Below are positions 1 to 9,213 of a stretch of 64,000 nt of DNA, in pieces. Below the pieces are notes generated by a model. The model was not told the DNA's origin. It saw only the letters and a program-made list of their open reading frames with translations, and did not search any database. The DNA is taken from assembly GCA_003538625.1 (NCBI GenBank), contig DPRR01000029.1, positions 248,001 to 312,000 on the forward strand, in the 5' to 3' direction. Source of the DNA: Ignavibacteriales bacterium (GTDB taxonomy: Bacteria > Bacteroidota > Ignavibacteria > Ignavibacteriales > Ignavibacteriaceae). Both the position numbers and the translations under genes were made by a program. Within the stretch, counting starts at the first letter, position 1, and each line of letters begins with the position of its first letter.

Positions 1-300
1 GCAAGGATTGAACCTGATAATTATGAAGTGTGGTTTAATCTTGCCGAAACTTTTTTTGAATTAGGTGAATGGCTGGATGCTTTGAGGGCATTTGATGAAT
101 GTATTAGGATAAATCCAAAAGATGCTACATCTTTTTATGGCAAAGCTAAAGCTAATTTTGTTTTAAGCAGGACTCAGGAAGCAATAGAGTGCCTAAAATC
201 AGCATTTGCCTTTGATCCATCTATTCGAATGGAATTTGAAAAGGAATATCCGGATATAAAATCATCTAAACTTTTTAAAAAGCTTATTGGCGAAATTTAA
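1..300 (+). CDS. TPR-repeat protein, C-terminal fragment (5' end outside window)
   Basis: The reading frame is open from base 1 and ends at the TAA at 298-300, so only the last 99 residues are visible. They show tetratricopeptide-like helix pairs (W-x-N-L-A-E at residues 11-16, A-L-R-A-F-D-E-C and I-N-P-K-D further on, then a second A-I-E-C-L repeat followed by F-D-P-S). TPR units normally act as protein-interaction scaffolds; no catalytic domain is visible in this tail. An internal ATG at 28 exists but the TPR pattern starts upstream of it, so the gene is treated as truncated by the window. aroE follows 27 bases later on the same strand and may be co-transcribed. Confidence 0.7.
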   Translation, partial: ARIEPDNYEVWFNLAETFFELGEWLDALRAFDECIRINPKDATSFYGKAKANFVLSRTQEAIECLKSAFAFDPSIRMEFEKEYPDIKSSKLFKKLIGEI

Positions 301-327
301 TATTGAATTAATTATTAGATTTATTGT

Positions 328-1200
328 ATGCAAAATTCTTTTTATTCAAATACTGAAATTATCGGTTTAATTGGTTATCCTATCAAACAAAGTTTTTCTC
401 CATTTATTCATAACGTTGCTGCTGAATTAACAGGTACCAGATTAATCTATCTGCCTTTTGAAGTTCATTCTACAAATTTAAAGAATGCTGTTAAAGGAAT
501 TGTTGCTCTTGGATTAAAAGGCTTTAATGTAACTGTGCCGCATAAGGTAAAGGTTGTGGATTTTATAAATCAACTTTCTGAAGAAGCCTCAGTTACCGGA
601 TCTGTTAATACTGTAGTAAATGAAATGGGAAAGCTAATTGGATATAATACTGATGTGCACGGGATCGTTGAAACTCTTTCACCTTTTAAATCAAAAATTA
701 ATGGTAACGAAGTTTGTGTACTTGGTGCAGGCGGTTCTGCAAGAGCAGTTATTTATACTTTAATCAGAAATTTTAAACCATCAAAAATATTTTTAATTAA
801 CCGAACCGAACAATATGCTGAAACGTTAAAGCAGCATTTCAAATCCAAAATGAAGTTTGATGGAATTGTTATTAAAGAATTAATGCAGCCTGATTTAATC
901 AGTATTTTAAATAATTGTTCTTTAATTGTTAACAGTACATCAGTAGGTATGTATCCCGCTCAGGATGACAGCATTTTAAATACACCGGATATTTTTGTTA
1001 AGGATCAGGTTGTTTTTGATCTTGTTTATAACCCGGTTAAAACAAAATTTTTACAAATGGCAGAATCTAAAGGGGCCGTGCCGGTAAACGGATTAAATAT
1101 GCTTGTACAGCAGGCAGCAAAATCATTTAATCTTTGGACGGGTAAAGAATTTCCATTGGAAAAAGTTTATAAATCCCTTCTTCTTTACGTTACCAAATAA
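328..1200 (+). CDS. aroE: Shikimate dehydrogenase
   Basis: This enzyme reduces 3-dehydroshikimate to shikimate with NADPH in the cytoplasmic route to aromatic amino acids. The 290-residue length is normal for AroE. The N-terminal substrate domain carries N-V-T-V-P-H-K at 67-73, with the catalytic lysine at 73, and the partner aspartate lies in N-T-D at 107-109. The Rossmann domain has G-A-G-G-S-A-R-A at 133-140 and the NADP-binding N-R-T at 158-160. The C-terminal N-G-L-N-M-L-V-Q-Q motif is also present. It starts 27 bases after the TPR gene and ends one base before the convergent aminotransferase stop. No other pathway genes are adjacent. Confidence 0.95.
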   Translation: MQNSFYSNTEIIGLIGYPIKQSFSPFIHNVAAELTGTRLIYLPFEVHSTNLKNAVKGIVALGLKGFNVTVPHKVKVVDFINQLSEEASVTGSVNTVVNEMGKLIGYNTDVHGIVETLSPFKSKINGNEVCVLGAGGSARAVIYTLIRNFKPSKIFLINRTEQYAETLKQHFKSKMKFDGIVIKELMQPDLISILNNCSLIVNSTSVGMYPAQDDSILNTPDIFVKDQVVFDLVYNPVKTKFLQMAESKGAVPVNGLNMLVQQAAKSFNLWTGKEFPLEKVYKSLLLYVTK

Positions 1201-1201
1201 T

Positions 1202-2392
1202 TTATTGAATTTTATTTAAAGCTTTTTTCAACCTGAAAACTGCTTCGTGCAAGTGATCCATTGAAGTTGCATAAGACATTCTTAAATAACCTTCACTTCC
1301 AAAAGCACTGCCCGGCACCGTAGCGATGTGAGCTTCATAAAGTAAATGCATTGCAAAATCAAAAGAGTTTTCTACTTTAAGAACTGCGGATTTTGTGTGA
1401 AGATAATGGGAAATATTTGGGAAAAGATAAAATGCACCTTCAGGTTTGTAGCAAGTTATTCCTTTCATCGATGTTAATTCATTATAAAAGTATTCACGTC
1501 TATTTCTAAACTCCTCAAGCATTTCATGAATAACATACTGCGGACCAGCAACCGCTTCTATTGCAGCATGCTGAGAGATTGAAGAAGCGTGTGATGTTGT
1601 ATGGCTTTGAATTTTATTTATGGCATTTACGATATTTTCTGCAGCCGCAGTATAACCAATTCTCCAGCCCGTCATAGCATATGTTTTTGAAATCCCATTG
1701 ACAAGAATTGTCCGTTTTTTGATTTCTGAATTCAATCCGGCAAAACTTGTAAACTGAAAATTATCGTACACTAATTTTTCATAAATCTCATCAGATAAAA
1801 CATAAAAATTATTTTTTAGTACGATTTCGGCCAGCGCTTCAAGTTCCTCTTTTGAGTATGCCGAACCTGTCGGGTTTGATGGATTACACAATATCATCAT
1901 TTTTGTTCTTGATGTTACTGCGTTTTGCAGTTGTTCAGCGGTGACTTTAAATCCATTTGATTCATCTGTTTGGATTACAATGCTTTTCCCACCCGCTAAC
2001 GAAACCATTGCGGGATATGAAACCCAGTATGGTGCAGGAATAATTACTTCATCACCCGGATTTACTGTTGCGAGAATGCTGTTATAGACACTTTGTTTGG
2101 CGCCGTTGGAAACAATAATCTCATTTAGATTATAATCTAAATTATTATCACGTTTCAGCTTAGCTGAAATAGCTGTTCGTAGTTCATTTGTACCTTGGTT
2201 AAGAGTATAACGCGTTCGATTTTCTTCAATAGCGTTTATCCCTGCGGCTTTGATGCTGTTGGGGGTATGGAAGTCAGGCTCACCCATACTCAAATCGATT
2301 ACATCAACGCCTTCCGATTTTAATTTTTTCGCTTCGGCAGCTACCATCATAGTTGGGGATGCGCCAATCTCTTTTACTCTATCAGCTAACAA
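1202..2392 (-). CDS. Aspartate aminotransferase-type (class I/II) aminotransferase
   Basis: A PLP enzyme of fold type I, subgroup I-gamma (AspAT/AspB-like), probably interconverting aspartate and oxaloacetate. Of its 396 residues, the substrate motif P-A-P-Y-W-V-S-Y-P lies at 119-127, N-P-S-N-P-T-G at 170-176, S-D-E-I-Y-E-K-L at 200-207, and the Schiff-base lysine is K236 in N-G-I-S-K-T-Y-A-M-T-G-W-R-I-G-Y. The start is a TTG at 2390-2392, placed just after an AGGAG ribosome-binding site. A second AspAT-like gene sits at 7996-9213, so this genome keeps two paralogs close together. Exact amino-acid preference cannot be read from sequence alone. Confidence 0.9.
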   Translation of the reverse strand: MLADRVKEIGASPTMMVAAEAKKLKSEGVDVIDLSMGEPDFHTPNSIKAAGINAIEENRTRYTLNQGTNELRTAISAKLKRDNNLDYNLNEIIVSNGAKQSVYNSILATVNPGDEVIIPAPYWVSYPAMVSLAGGKSIVIQTDESNGFKVTAEQLQNAVTSRTKMMILCNPSNPTGSAYSKEELEALAEIVLKNNFYVLSDEIYEKLVYDNFQFTSFAGLNSEIKKRTILVNGISKTYAMTGWRIGYTAAAENIVNAINKIQSHTTSHASSISQHAAIEAVAGPQYVIHEMLEEFRNRREYFYNELTSMKGITCYKPEGAFYLFPNISHYLHTKSAVLKVENSFDFAMHLLYEAHIATVPGSAFGSEGYLRMSYATSMDHLHEAVFRLKKALNKIQ

Positions 2393-2504
2393 ATTATTGC
2401 TCCTGTTTCTTTGTATTGTGGGAATTTTTGTAAATCAGACTTAAACAAATATACTGCGGTAATATTTAATTAAAAATTGATATGATAATCTGCAACTGAA
2501 AAAA

Positions 2505-3011
2505 TTATTTATTTGCGGGTTTATTTTTATCTGATAACTCTTTAAGAACTCTCGAATGATCAATTATTCTATCAACTTCGGTATCAGCAAAGGGTTTCTG
2601 GACTCCCGCAACCAAATATTCTGATTCGAGAATACTTTTATCATCAAGATAAAGTTCAAGATTGATAAGTGTTTTTGATTCTATATTTAAAGAGTCATCC
2701 TTCATCAGGATTGTTTTTTCTGAATAGTTGATCAGATTGCCATCTTTAAAAAAGTATTTAATTGAAGAAGTGCCGCGATCTCCAATAGATACGGTTTCAT
2801 TTATAAAAACCAGTTTGTCGTTTAGATAATATGAGCGTGCCCTTGACCTTCGTTCTCCAATAACTTTAATTATATCAAAACCATCTTCAAATTTTAATTC
2901 AGAAGAAATCTTTTGTACATAATCTTTAAGGTTTTGGAGCTTTTCTTCTTTACTTGCGCATGAAATTATAAAAGCAAAACTTAGAAAAATAGAAATAATA
3001 TATTTTATCAT
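2505..3011 (-). CDS. Hypothetical lipoprotein
   Basis: A 168-residue protein with a lipoprotein signal peptide: a hydrophobic stretch followed by the lipobox I-I-S-C, with the acylated cysteine near residue 18. The mature part is charged, mostly beta-prone, and ends in a lysine-rich tail; I do not recognise a family. It is probably attached to a membrane in the cell envelope. It is flanked by a divergent dienelactone hydrolase gene and by the aminotransferase on the same strand, with about 110 bases between, so an operon is not obvious. Confidence 0.6.
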   Translation of the reverse strand: MIKYIISIFLSFAFIISCASKEEKLQNLKDYVQKISSELKFEDGFDIIKVIGERRSRARSYYLNDKLVFINETVSIGDRGTSSIKYFFKDGNLINYSEKTILMKDDSLNIESKTLINLELYLDDKSILESEYLVAGVQKPFADTEVDRIIDHSRVLKELSDKNKPANK

Positions 3012-3146
3012 ATTCCTTTAAAAGTTTAATTATTGAATAAGTTCAATCTAAATGTAAATTGTTTTTTTTACAATGATTTTGATAAAGGAACTTATTATCT
3101 TCATCCATCGTTTTAACTGATAACTTATATTAATAATGGAGTAACT

Positions 3147-3992
3147 ATGCATAATAATTTGTTTGTAATAATGTTTATTATCGTTTTTCAAGTGGTCAAC
3201 TTTGCTCAGAATAAATCTTGTTGTTCAACGGAGAAGGATGTTTCATTTTCATCTTTTTCGAATCAGAAAGAATTTCGTGATATACACCAGATTCCTGCAG
3301 CCTTTACCTTAAAAGATGCAAAAGGTACGATGATTACGTTTAAAACTAAGGATGATAAATCAGCTAATGCTTATTTTGTAAAATCAGAAAAACCATCAGA
3401 TAAATTTATATTTGTTTTTCATGAATTCTGGGGATTAAATGATTATATCAAAAAAGAATCTGATGAACTGCAGACAAAACTAGGTAATGTAAATATTCTT
3501 GCATTAGATTTATATGATGGTAATGTTGCAACTACCAGAGAAGACGCTGTAAAATATATGCAAGCTGTTAAACAGGAACGTGCAGTGGATATTATTTCAG
3601 GAGCGATTGAATATGCCGGTAAAGATGCGAAAGTCGGAACGCTTGGCTGGTGCTTTGGCGGAGGCTGGTCTTTACAGGCAAGTATTATGCTTGGCAAACA
3701 GGGCAAAGCCTGCGTTATGTACTACGGAATAATTGAGAACACTCCGGAAACTTTTAAGAATTTAAATGCACCGGTGCTTGGTATATTTGCAAAAAAAGAT
3801 GGCTGGGTTAATCCGGGGGTGGTTGGTAATTTAGAAAAGAATATAAAAGCAGCCGGTAAAAATATAGTGGTCAGTAGTTTTGATGCTGATCATGCATTTG
3901 CTAATCCGAGTAATGAAAAATTTGATGAAGCTGCAACCAAAGACGCTAAGGATCTCACAATAAAATTTTTTAAAGATAATTTGATGAAATAA
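3147..3992 (+). CDS. Exported dienelactone hydrolase family protein
   Basis: An alpha/beta hydrolase of the dienelactone hydrolase family. The 281 residues begin with a signal peptide (about residues 1-20, ending near F-A-Q). The catalytic triad typical of the family is visible: Cys169 in G-W-C-F-G-G-G-W, Asp218 in A-K-K-D-G-W, and His249 in D-A-D-H-A-F; Glu93 in F-H-E-F-W-G matches the glutamate that primes the cysteine. The natural substrate is unknown because most relatives act on esters other than dienelactone. A GGAG ribosome-binding site precedes the ATG, and a rho-independent terminator follows directly. Confidence 0.88.
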   Translation: MHNNLFVIMFIIVFQVVNFAQNKSCCSTEKDVSFSSFSNQKEFRDIHQIPAAFTLKDAKGTMITFKTKDDKSANAYFVKSEKPSDKFIFVFHEFWGLNDYIKKESDELQTKLGNVNILALDLYDGNVATTREDAVKYMQAVKQERAVDIISGAIEYAGKDAKVGTLGWCFGGGWSLQASIMLGKQGKACVMYYGIIENTPETFKNLNAPVLGIFAKKDGWVNPGVVGNLEKNIKAAGKNIVVSSFDADHAFANPSNEKFDEAATKDAKDLTIKFFKDNLMK

Positions 3993-4000
3993 TTATATAT

Positions 4001-4028
4001 GCCATCCTATTACGGATGGCTTTTTTTT
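4001..4028 (+). terminator. Rho-independent terminator after dienelactone hydrolase
   Basis: A stem of GCCATCC pairs with GGATGGC around a six-base loop at 4001-4020, followed by a run of eight T at 4021-4028. It sits 9 bases past the stop codon and separates this gene from the convergent mscL gene. Confidence 0.9.
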
Positions 4029-4041
4029 GATATTAAACTGA

Positions 4042-4443
4042 TTATTGTTTTTTTAATAAATCTCTTATCTCAGTTAAAAGCTGGACATCTGCAGGCACAG
4101 GAGGTGGAGCTGCAGGGGCTTCTTCTTTCTTTTTTTTCATTGAATTCATCGCTTTAATAACTAAAAAAATTGCAAATGCAATAATGAGGAAATCAATAGT
4201 AGTGTTAATGAAGACCCCGTATTTCAATAGTACAGGCTCAATTCCTTCGGATCCTGGTTTAAGTTCCCACGCATATTTAGAAAAATCCATCCCGCCAAGT
4301 AATAACCCAATCGGCGGCATTAAAACATCACTTACGAATGAAGAAATAATTTTGCCGAATGCTACACCAATAATGATACCCACAGCCATATCGACTACAT
4401 TACCTTTCATTGCAAATTCTTTGAATTCTTTTACTATGCTCAT
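4042..4443 (-). CDS. mscL: Large-conductance mechanosensitive channel
   Basis: MscL forms a homopentameric inner-membrane pore that opens under membrane tension and protects against osmotic downshock. The 133-residue length is typical. Residues 1-15 form the amphipathic S1 helix (V-K-E-F-K-E-F-A-M-K-G-N), followed by TM1 (V-D-M-A-V-G-I-I-I-G-V-A-F-G), a periplasmic loop, TM2 near residues 80-97, and a cytoplasmic helix with a lysine-rich and then A-A-P-P-P-V-P-rich segment. The start follows a GAGGAG ribosome-binding site. It is a single-gene unit. Confidence 0.95.
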   Translation of the reverse strand: MSIVKEFKEFAMKGNVVDMAVGIIIGVAFGKIISSFVSDVLMPPIGLLLGGMDFSKYAWELKPGSEGIEPVLLKYGVFINTTIDFLIIAFAIFLVIKAMNSMKKKKEEAPAAPPPVPADVQLLTEIRDLLKKQ

Positions 4444-4522
4444 TTTAAGTTCTCCTCTTTATTTGAAATAGTTAATTATTGAATGCGATGGTTAAATATA
4501 GAAATATTCACCATAAATAAAT

Positions 4523-4549
4523 AAAAAAACCGCAGTGTCTAACTGCGGT
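4523..4549 (-). terminator. Rho-independent terminator after T9SS protein
   Basis: On the minus strand ACCGCAG pairs with CTGCGGT around a 7-base loop (4529-4549) and is followed by a T-run (seven A on the plus strand at 4523-4529). It lies about 27 bases past the stop codon of the gene ending at 4576. Confidence 0.85.
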
Positions 4550-4575
4550 CTTTAATGAGTTTGATTTAATCAAGC

Positions 4576-6153
4576 TTATTTCATTAACAACATCTTCTTT
4601 GTTTCAGAAAAATTATCTGTTTGTAATGAGTAGAAATAAACTCCACTAGGCAGATTTGATGCATTAAAATCTAACTGATGGTATCCTTGTTCCTGAGTTT
4701 GATTAACGAGAACAGCAATTTCTTCACCAATTGCATTCATCACAACAACTTTTGCATTTGTTTTTTCTTTTAATACATAACCAATTTTTGTTGTTGGGTT
4801 AAATGGATTAGGATAATTTTGTTCAAGTGAATAATTATCAAGACTTCTTACATCAACTTCAACAGCATTGGAGAATTCATATAAGCCATTAAAATCGATT
4901 TGTTTTAATCTATAAGAATATAAACCATTACTTAGATTTTTATCTGTGAATGAATATTCCTGACGAAGAGTTGTAGTGCCGGCACCTTTAACAAAACCTA
5001 CCGTAACAAAATCGTTGCTGGCAACACTTCTTTGAATTTCAAAACCATTGTTATTCAATTCGCTAGCAGTTATCCAATTAAGAGTTACTTGTTGATTCTG
5101 AGAAACGGCAGTGAATGATGTTAATTCAACGGGTAATGGAGAACCTGAATACTGAATAATCGTACCAGCGTTTCCAACTGCCCAGGCATAATTTGCAGTG
5201 GCATCGACCATGTATAATGTTTGGGTAGTGCCGGTTGTAAGAGGAGTATAAGTCAATCCATCATTAGAATAATAACTTGTACCTGTACTTCCAACTGCCA
5301 TATATAAATTACTGCCGGGTACATTTGTAACAAATCTAAAAGCTGCACCGGTTAGCGAACTTGTTGTCCATGTCATTCCACCGTCTGTACTTTTAGCAAT
5401 TGTTCCATCCAGACAAACAACTGTTCCATTATTGGCGTCACTAAATGCTACGTAATTTGAACCTGAGGTTCCACTTACTTGTGGAAAAGAAGAAACTGTC
5501 CAGTTTAAACCTTTGTTGGTTGATTTATAAATTCTTGGTTGGGTTCCTGCAACAGCTGAATAAGCTGAAAACCACACATTGTTTCCTACTATATCCATAG
5601 AGCATGCTGCTCCGTATTCACCATTCACACTATCTGCTGGTGGAAAATTAGCTCGTGGAACTCGGACCCAGTTTGTTCCGCCATTTGTTGTTGTAAGAAT
5701 TTCCCAGTTACCTGAAGGGTATGGATCCGGATCTCCATAATAAACTCCATTATTTGAGTCAAACATTTTTAATGCATCTCCAAATCCTGTGGGATTATTA
5801 TATTGGGAATTCCAGGAAGTTCCGCCATCAGTTGTTTTCCAGATACTTACATCTGCAGATCCACCAACAGTACCAGTAACCCAGGCTGTTGTTCCATCAA
5901 ATGCTTCTACAGCATAGTTCGTTGCTGCAGCATTTGTAGGTGTCATTGCTGACCAGGTTGTTCCACCATCAGTAGTCTTCAGCACAACACCACTGTTTCC
6001 ACAAGCCCAAACGATGTTGTCATTAACTGCATGAACATATCGTAAGCGGGTGGTGATACCGCTTGTCTGTGGTACCCATTGTGATAATATTTCTGATGTT
6101 GTCAATACCACGAAAGAAAGGACTAAAAGAAAGGAAAGGAGAAATTTTTTCAT
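4576..6153 (-). CDS. Secreted beta-propeller protein with type IX sorting domain
   Basis: A 525-residue exported protein. Residues 1-24 are a Sec signal peptide. Residues about 25-340 hold repeats of the YCF48/BNR type, each with a T-T-D-G-G-T-T-W or S-T-D-G-G-M-T-W Asp-box, consistent with a beta-propeller. Residues 345-440 resemble a fibronectin-like linker (V-E-L-T-S-F-T-A, then S-Y-R-L-K-Q-I-D). The last ~75 residues are a type A Por sorting tail with Q-N-Y-P-N-P-F-N-P-T-T-K-I and a final K-K-M-L-L-M-K. The sorting tail implies transport across the outer membrane by the type IX system. The ligand or enzymatic role is unknown. An AGGAG ribosome-binding site precedes the ATG. Confidence 0.88.
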   Translation of the reverse strand: MKKFLLSFLLVLSFVVLTTSEILSQWVPQTSGITTRLRYVHAVNDNIVWACGNSGVVLKTTDGGTTWSAMTPTNAAATNYAVEAFDGTTAWVTGTVGGSADVSIWKTTDGGTSWNSQYNNPTGFGDALKMFDSNNGVYYGDPDPYPSGNWEILTTTNGGTNWVRVPRANFPPADSVNGEYGAACSMDIVGNNVWFSAYSAVAGTQPRIYKSTNKGLNWTVSSFPQVSGTSGSNYVAFSDANNGTVVCLDGTIAKSTDGGMTWTTSSLTGAAFRFVTNVPGSNLYMAVGSTGTSYYSNDGLTYTPLTTGTTQTLYMVDATANYAWAVGNAGTIIQYSGSPLPVELTSFTAVSQNQQVTLNWITASELNNNGFEIQRSVASNDFVTVGFVKGAGTTTLRQEYSFTDKNLSNGLYSYRLKQIDFNGLYEFSNAVEVDVRSLDNYSLEQNYPNPFNPTTKIGYVLKEKTNAKVVVMNAIGEEIAVLVNQTQEQGYHQLDFNASNLPSGVYFYSLQTDNFSETKKMLLMK

Positions 6154-6315
6154 ATACTACTCCTAATATATTTGAGGTTATTAAATAGAAAGACTGTTAG
6201 TTAATAAATAAATATTTATTAGCTAAGGTTAACCTAACAAATTGAATTTGATTTGTCAATTAGTAAGAAGCTGTGAAATTATAAATAATGAACTATCAAG
6301 ATGGTTGGTTAATCC

Positions 6316-6340
6316 AAAAAAAGGCGGGATATACCCGCCT
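6316..6340 (-). terminator. Rho-independent terminator after pckA
   Basis: AGGCGGG and CCCGCCT pair around a 5-base loop (6322-6340), with an A-run at 6316-6322 that reads as a T-run on the minus strand. It starts ten bases after the pckA stop. A second A-run at 6341-6348 makes the structure nearly symmetrical. Confidence 0.88.
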
Positions 6341-6349
6341 AAAAAAAAT

Positions 6350-7999
6350 TTATTTGCTAAGCCTTTTTGGTCCTGCTGCCTTCACTTCATCCGAAGTATC
6401 TTTCTCAAACAACTTAAAGTTTTCAACAAAACGTGCTGCTAGTGCATCATACTTTTTCCAGTATTCATCTTTGTTGCCCCACGAGTTAGATGGTTCGAGT
6501 ACATCTTCAGGAACTTCAGGACAAGTTAACGGAACTTCAAATCCAAACAATTTATCTTTTCGATATTTTACCTTTTCAAGTTTACCTTCTAAAGCAGCAT
6601 TTAAAAGATTTCTTGTATGACGAATGCTAATTCGCTTTCCAACTCCAAATCTTCCGCCGACCCATCCTGTGTTTACAAGCCAGACATTTGCATTATGCTT
6701 TAACATTCTTTCCTTTAACATTGCAGCATATTCGTAAGGATGACGAACCATAAACGGCGCACCAAAACAAGCAGAAAAAGTTATCTGCGGTTCTATTCCC
6801 AATCCGATTTCTGTTCCCGCAATTTTAGAAGTGTAGCCGCTTATAAAATGATATTGTGCTTGAGCTGGATTTAATTTTGCTATCGGTGGCATTACACCGG
6901 AAGCATCGCAAGTTAAGAAGATAATATTTTTGGGATGTGTTCTTACATATCCATCTGGAACAACATTAGGAATAAAACTTAATGGATAAGAACAACGAGT
7001 GTTTTCTGTTATGTGGTCATCATCTAAATCAATGTATCTGCTAACAGGATCATAAACAACATTTTCTAATATCGTTCCAAATCTTCTTGTAGTTGCATAA
7101 ATCTCCGGTTCAGCTTCTGCAGAAAGACGAATTACTTTTGCGTAACATCCGCCTTCAAAATTAAATACACCTTCATTACTCCATCCGTGTTCATCATCTC
7201 CGATAAGATTTCTTTTTGGATCAGCAGAAAGTGTAGTCTTACCCGTACCGCTTAATCCAAAGAACAATGCCACATCTTTATCTTTCCCAACGTTTGCAGA
7301 ACAATGCATTGGAAGAACATCTTCAAATGTTAGTAAGAAGTTTAGAAGCGTAAATACTGATTTTTTTATTTCACCGCCATAAAGAGAGTTTGCAATAATT
7401 GCAGTTCGCTGTGCAAAGTTTAAAATGATTCCTGTATCGGATCTCGTTCCATCTATTGCAGGTTCAGTTTTAAAACTTGGTAAGCAGATAACCGTAAAAT
7501 CAGGTACAAACTTTTTAAGTTCATCTCTGTCTTCAGTAGTTATGAACATATTTCTTGCAAACAAACTATGCCATGCTTTTTCAGTTATTATTCTTATCGG
7601 CATTTTATAATCGGGATCAGCACCAACATAACAATCCTGTACGAATAATTCTTCACCCTGGCAAAAAGCCTGAACTCTGCCCATCAACTGATTAAACTTT
7701 TCAGAACTGAAAGGACGATTATAAGCTCCCCACCAGATTTTATCATTTGTACTTTGTTCCTGAACGATAAACTTATCTGCTGCGGCTCGTGCTGTGTGTT
7801 TACCTGTGTTAACTACAAGCGGACCTTGTTTTGATAGCTTCGCTTCATTTCTAAAAATTGCTTCTTCATACAAGGCTTCATCCGGTAAGTTCCAGAACAC
7901 TCGATCAAGATCTGTTAAACCCTGACTCTTTAATCTGAAATCAGAAGCAAGTTCCATTGCCTGCTTTGTTGCAGGAGTATTGAATTCTAAATATTTCAT
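6350..7999 (-). CDS. Phosphoenolpyruvate carboxykinase (ATP), divergent paralog
   Basis: ATP-dependent PEP carboxykinase converts oxaloacetate and ATP to PEP, ADP and CO2. The 549 residues include the kinase P-loop G-L-S-G-T-G-K-T at 248-255, the metal-binding I-G-D-D-E-H-G-W at 266-273, and E-N-T-R-C-S-Y-P-L with the conserved arginine. It is unusual at the substrate loop: the family motif T-G-R-S-P-x-D-K-F reads T-A-R-A-A-A-D-K-F at 69-77, and T-A-D-A-F-G-V-L-P-P reads T-C-D-A-S-G-V-M-P-P. The second copy at 37128-38729 is canonical at both. Its ATG overlaps the TGA of the upstream aminotransferase (ATGA), so the two are surely co-translated. Activity is likely but may be altered. Confidence 0.88.
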   Translation of the reverse strand: MKYLEFNTPATKQAMELASDFRLKSQGLTDLDRVFWNLPDEALYEEAIFRNEAKLSKQGPLVVNTGKHTARAAADKFIVQEQSTNDKIWWGAYNRPFSSEKFNQLMGRVQAFCQGEELFVQDCYVGADPDYKMPIRIITEKAWHSLFARNMFITTEDRDELKKFVPDFTVICLPSFKTEPAIDGTRSDTGIILNFAQRTAIIANSLYGGEIKKSVFTLLNFLLTFEDVLPMHCSANVGKDKDVALFFGLSGTGKTTLSADPKRNLIGDDEHGWSNEGVFNFEGGCYAKVIRLSAEAEPEIYATTRRFGTILENVVYDPVSRYIDLDDDHITENTRCSYPLSFIPNVVPDGYVRTHPKNIIFLTCDASGVMPPIAKLNPAQAQYHFISGYTSKIAGTEIGLGIEPQITFSACFGAPFMVRHPYEYAAMLKERMLKHNANVWLVNTGWVGGRFGVGKRISIRHTRNLLNAALEGKLEKVKYRKDKLFGFEVPLTCPEVPEDVLEPSNSWGNKDEYWKKYDALAARFVENFKLFEKDTSDEVKAAGPKRLSK

Positions 8000-9213
8000 G
8001 ACCAGTCCCTCACTAATTTTCTGTCGCCTATGTAAAGTTCATTTGGTGAATTCGGATCGAGAGCCCATTTCATTCTCTCAATTCCATCCTGAACATCTTT
8101 TATTGATCCGCAATAACTTAATCTTAAATGCCCATCCAGACCAAACTCTTTACCCGGAACAGTTAACACTTGAACCTTATCGATTAAAAATTCCGAAAGT
8201 TTGTTTGAATCTTTTTCATAAGCGGAAAAATCTGCAAGACAATAAAATGTTCCATCAGGTTTAGAAACTTTTACACCTTCAAACGATCTTAATAAATCAA
8301 TCATAACATTTCTGTTGTTTTCTAAAGTTGCGCGCAAACTTTCTACACCGGATTGAATTCCGTTTATTGCAGCAACAGCAGCCTTTTGTAAAAGTACAGA
8401 AGGACCGGAAGTTTGATGTCCCTGAATATTGCTCATTGCTTCAATTACTTTTTTATTTCCAACAGCCCATCCGATTCTGAATCCCGTCATTGCGTACTGT
8501 TTAGAAACTCCGTTTATAACAATAAGTTTAGAATTTTCATCTTTCTTTTTAGCATACTTAAAACAGTTAATCGGTTTCTTTCCATCAAACAGCAAGCGAT
8601 GATAAATATCATCCATAATTAACCAGATATCTTTCTTCTCGCAGAACTCAACAACCTCTGCAATAAAATCCTCACTGTAAAAAGCACCGGTAGGGTTATT
8701 CGGACTGTTGATGATTATTGCTTTTGTGTAAGAACCAACTCTATCTGTGATATCTTTTATGTTCGGATAAAAAGTTCCATCTTCAGGTAATGCTGCAACG
8801 GGAATTGCACCGATCATCCGCGCCATATCGGGATAACTTACCCAATACGGAGCAGGGAAGAGAACTTCTTCCTGCGGATTTAATATCGCCTGAAGTGCAA
8901 CCATAATTGCCTGTTTGGCACCGCTGGATGCAATAATGTTTTCCGGTCGTACTTTTCTTTCATAAAACTCTTCTGTATATCTGATTACCGCCTGTTTAAG
9001 TGCAGGAATACCGTCTGCAGGCGCATATCGAACTTCTCCTGTGTTTACGTGCGCAACGGTTGCAAGTATTGCATCCATTGGCACTTTACTTTTTGGTTCG
9101 CCGCCGCCTAGATGAATTACAGGATCACCTTTTTCTTTTAAGATTGCAAACTTTTCATTTAGCTTTAAAGTAGGCGAGGCTTTAATAGATTTTGCGATAA
9201 GACTGAGACTCAT
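7996..9213 (-). CDS. Aspartate aminotransferase-type aminotransferase, operon with pckA
   Basis: A 405-residue class I/II PLP aminotransferase. It has P-A-P-Y-W-V-S-Y-P at 120-128, N-S-P-N-N-P-T-G at 169-176, D-D-I-Y-H-R-L at 201-207 and the PLP lysine K238 in N-G-V-S-K-Q-Y-A-M-T-G-F-R-I-G-W. A GAGGTT ribosome-binding site precedes the ATG. The gene overlaps the downstream pckA by four bases, which suggests a linked two-step route: aspartate to oxaloacetate by this enzyme, then oxaloacetate to PEP. That pairing is inference from gene order. It is clearly a paralog of the gene at 1202-2392 but differs at many positions. Confidence 0.88.
   Translation of the reverse strand: MSLSLIAKSIKASPTLKLNEKFAILKEKGDPVIHLGGGEPKSKVPMDAILATVAHVNTGEVRYAPADGIPALKQAVIRYTEEFYERKVRPENIIASSGAKQAIMVALQAILNPQEEVLFPAPYWVSYPDMARMIGAIPVAALPEDGTFYPNIKDITDRVGSYTKAIIINSPNNPTGAFYSEDFIAEVVEFCEKKDIWLIMDDIYHRLLFDGKKPINCFKYAKKKDENSKLIVINGVSKQYAMTGFRIGWAVGNKKVIEAMSNIQGHQTSGPSVLLQKAAVAAINGIQSGVESLRATLENNRNVMIDLLRSFEGVKVSKPDGTFYCLADFSAYEKDSNKLSEFLIDKVQVLTVPGKEFGLDGHLRLSYCGSIKDVQDGIERMKWALDPNSPNELYIGDRKLVRDWS

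Noticed and set aside
6242..6620. Two plus-strand frames overlapping the end of the divergent pckA gene
   Set aside because: They lie antisense to conserved pckA codons and its terminator and have no recognisable protein pattern or ribosome-binding site.
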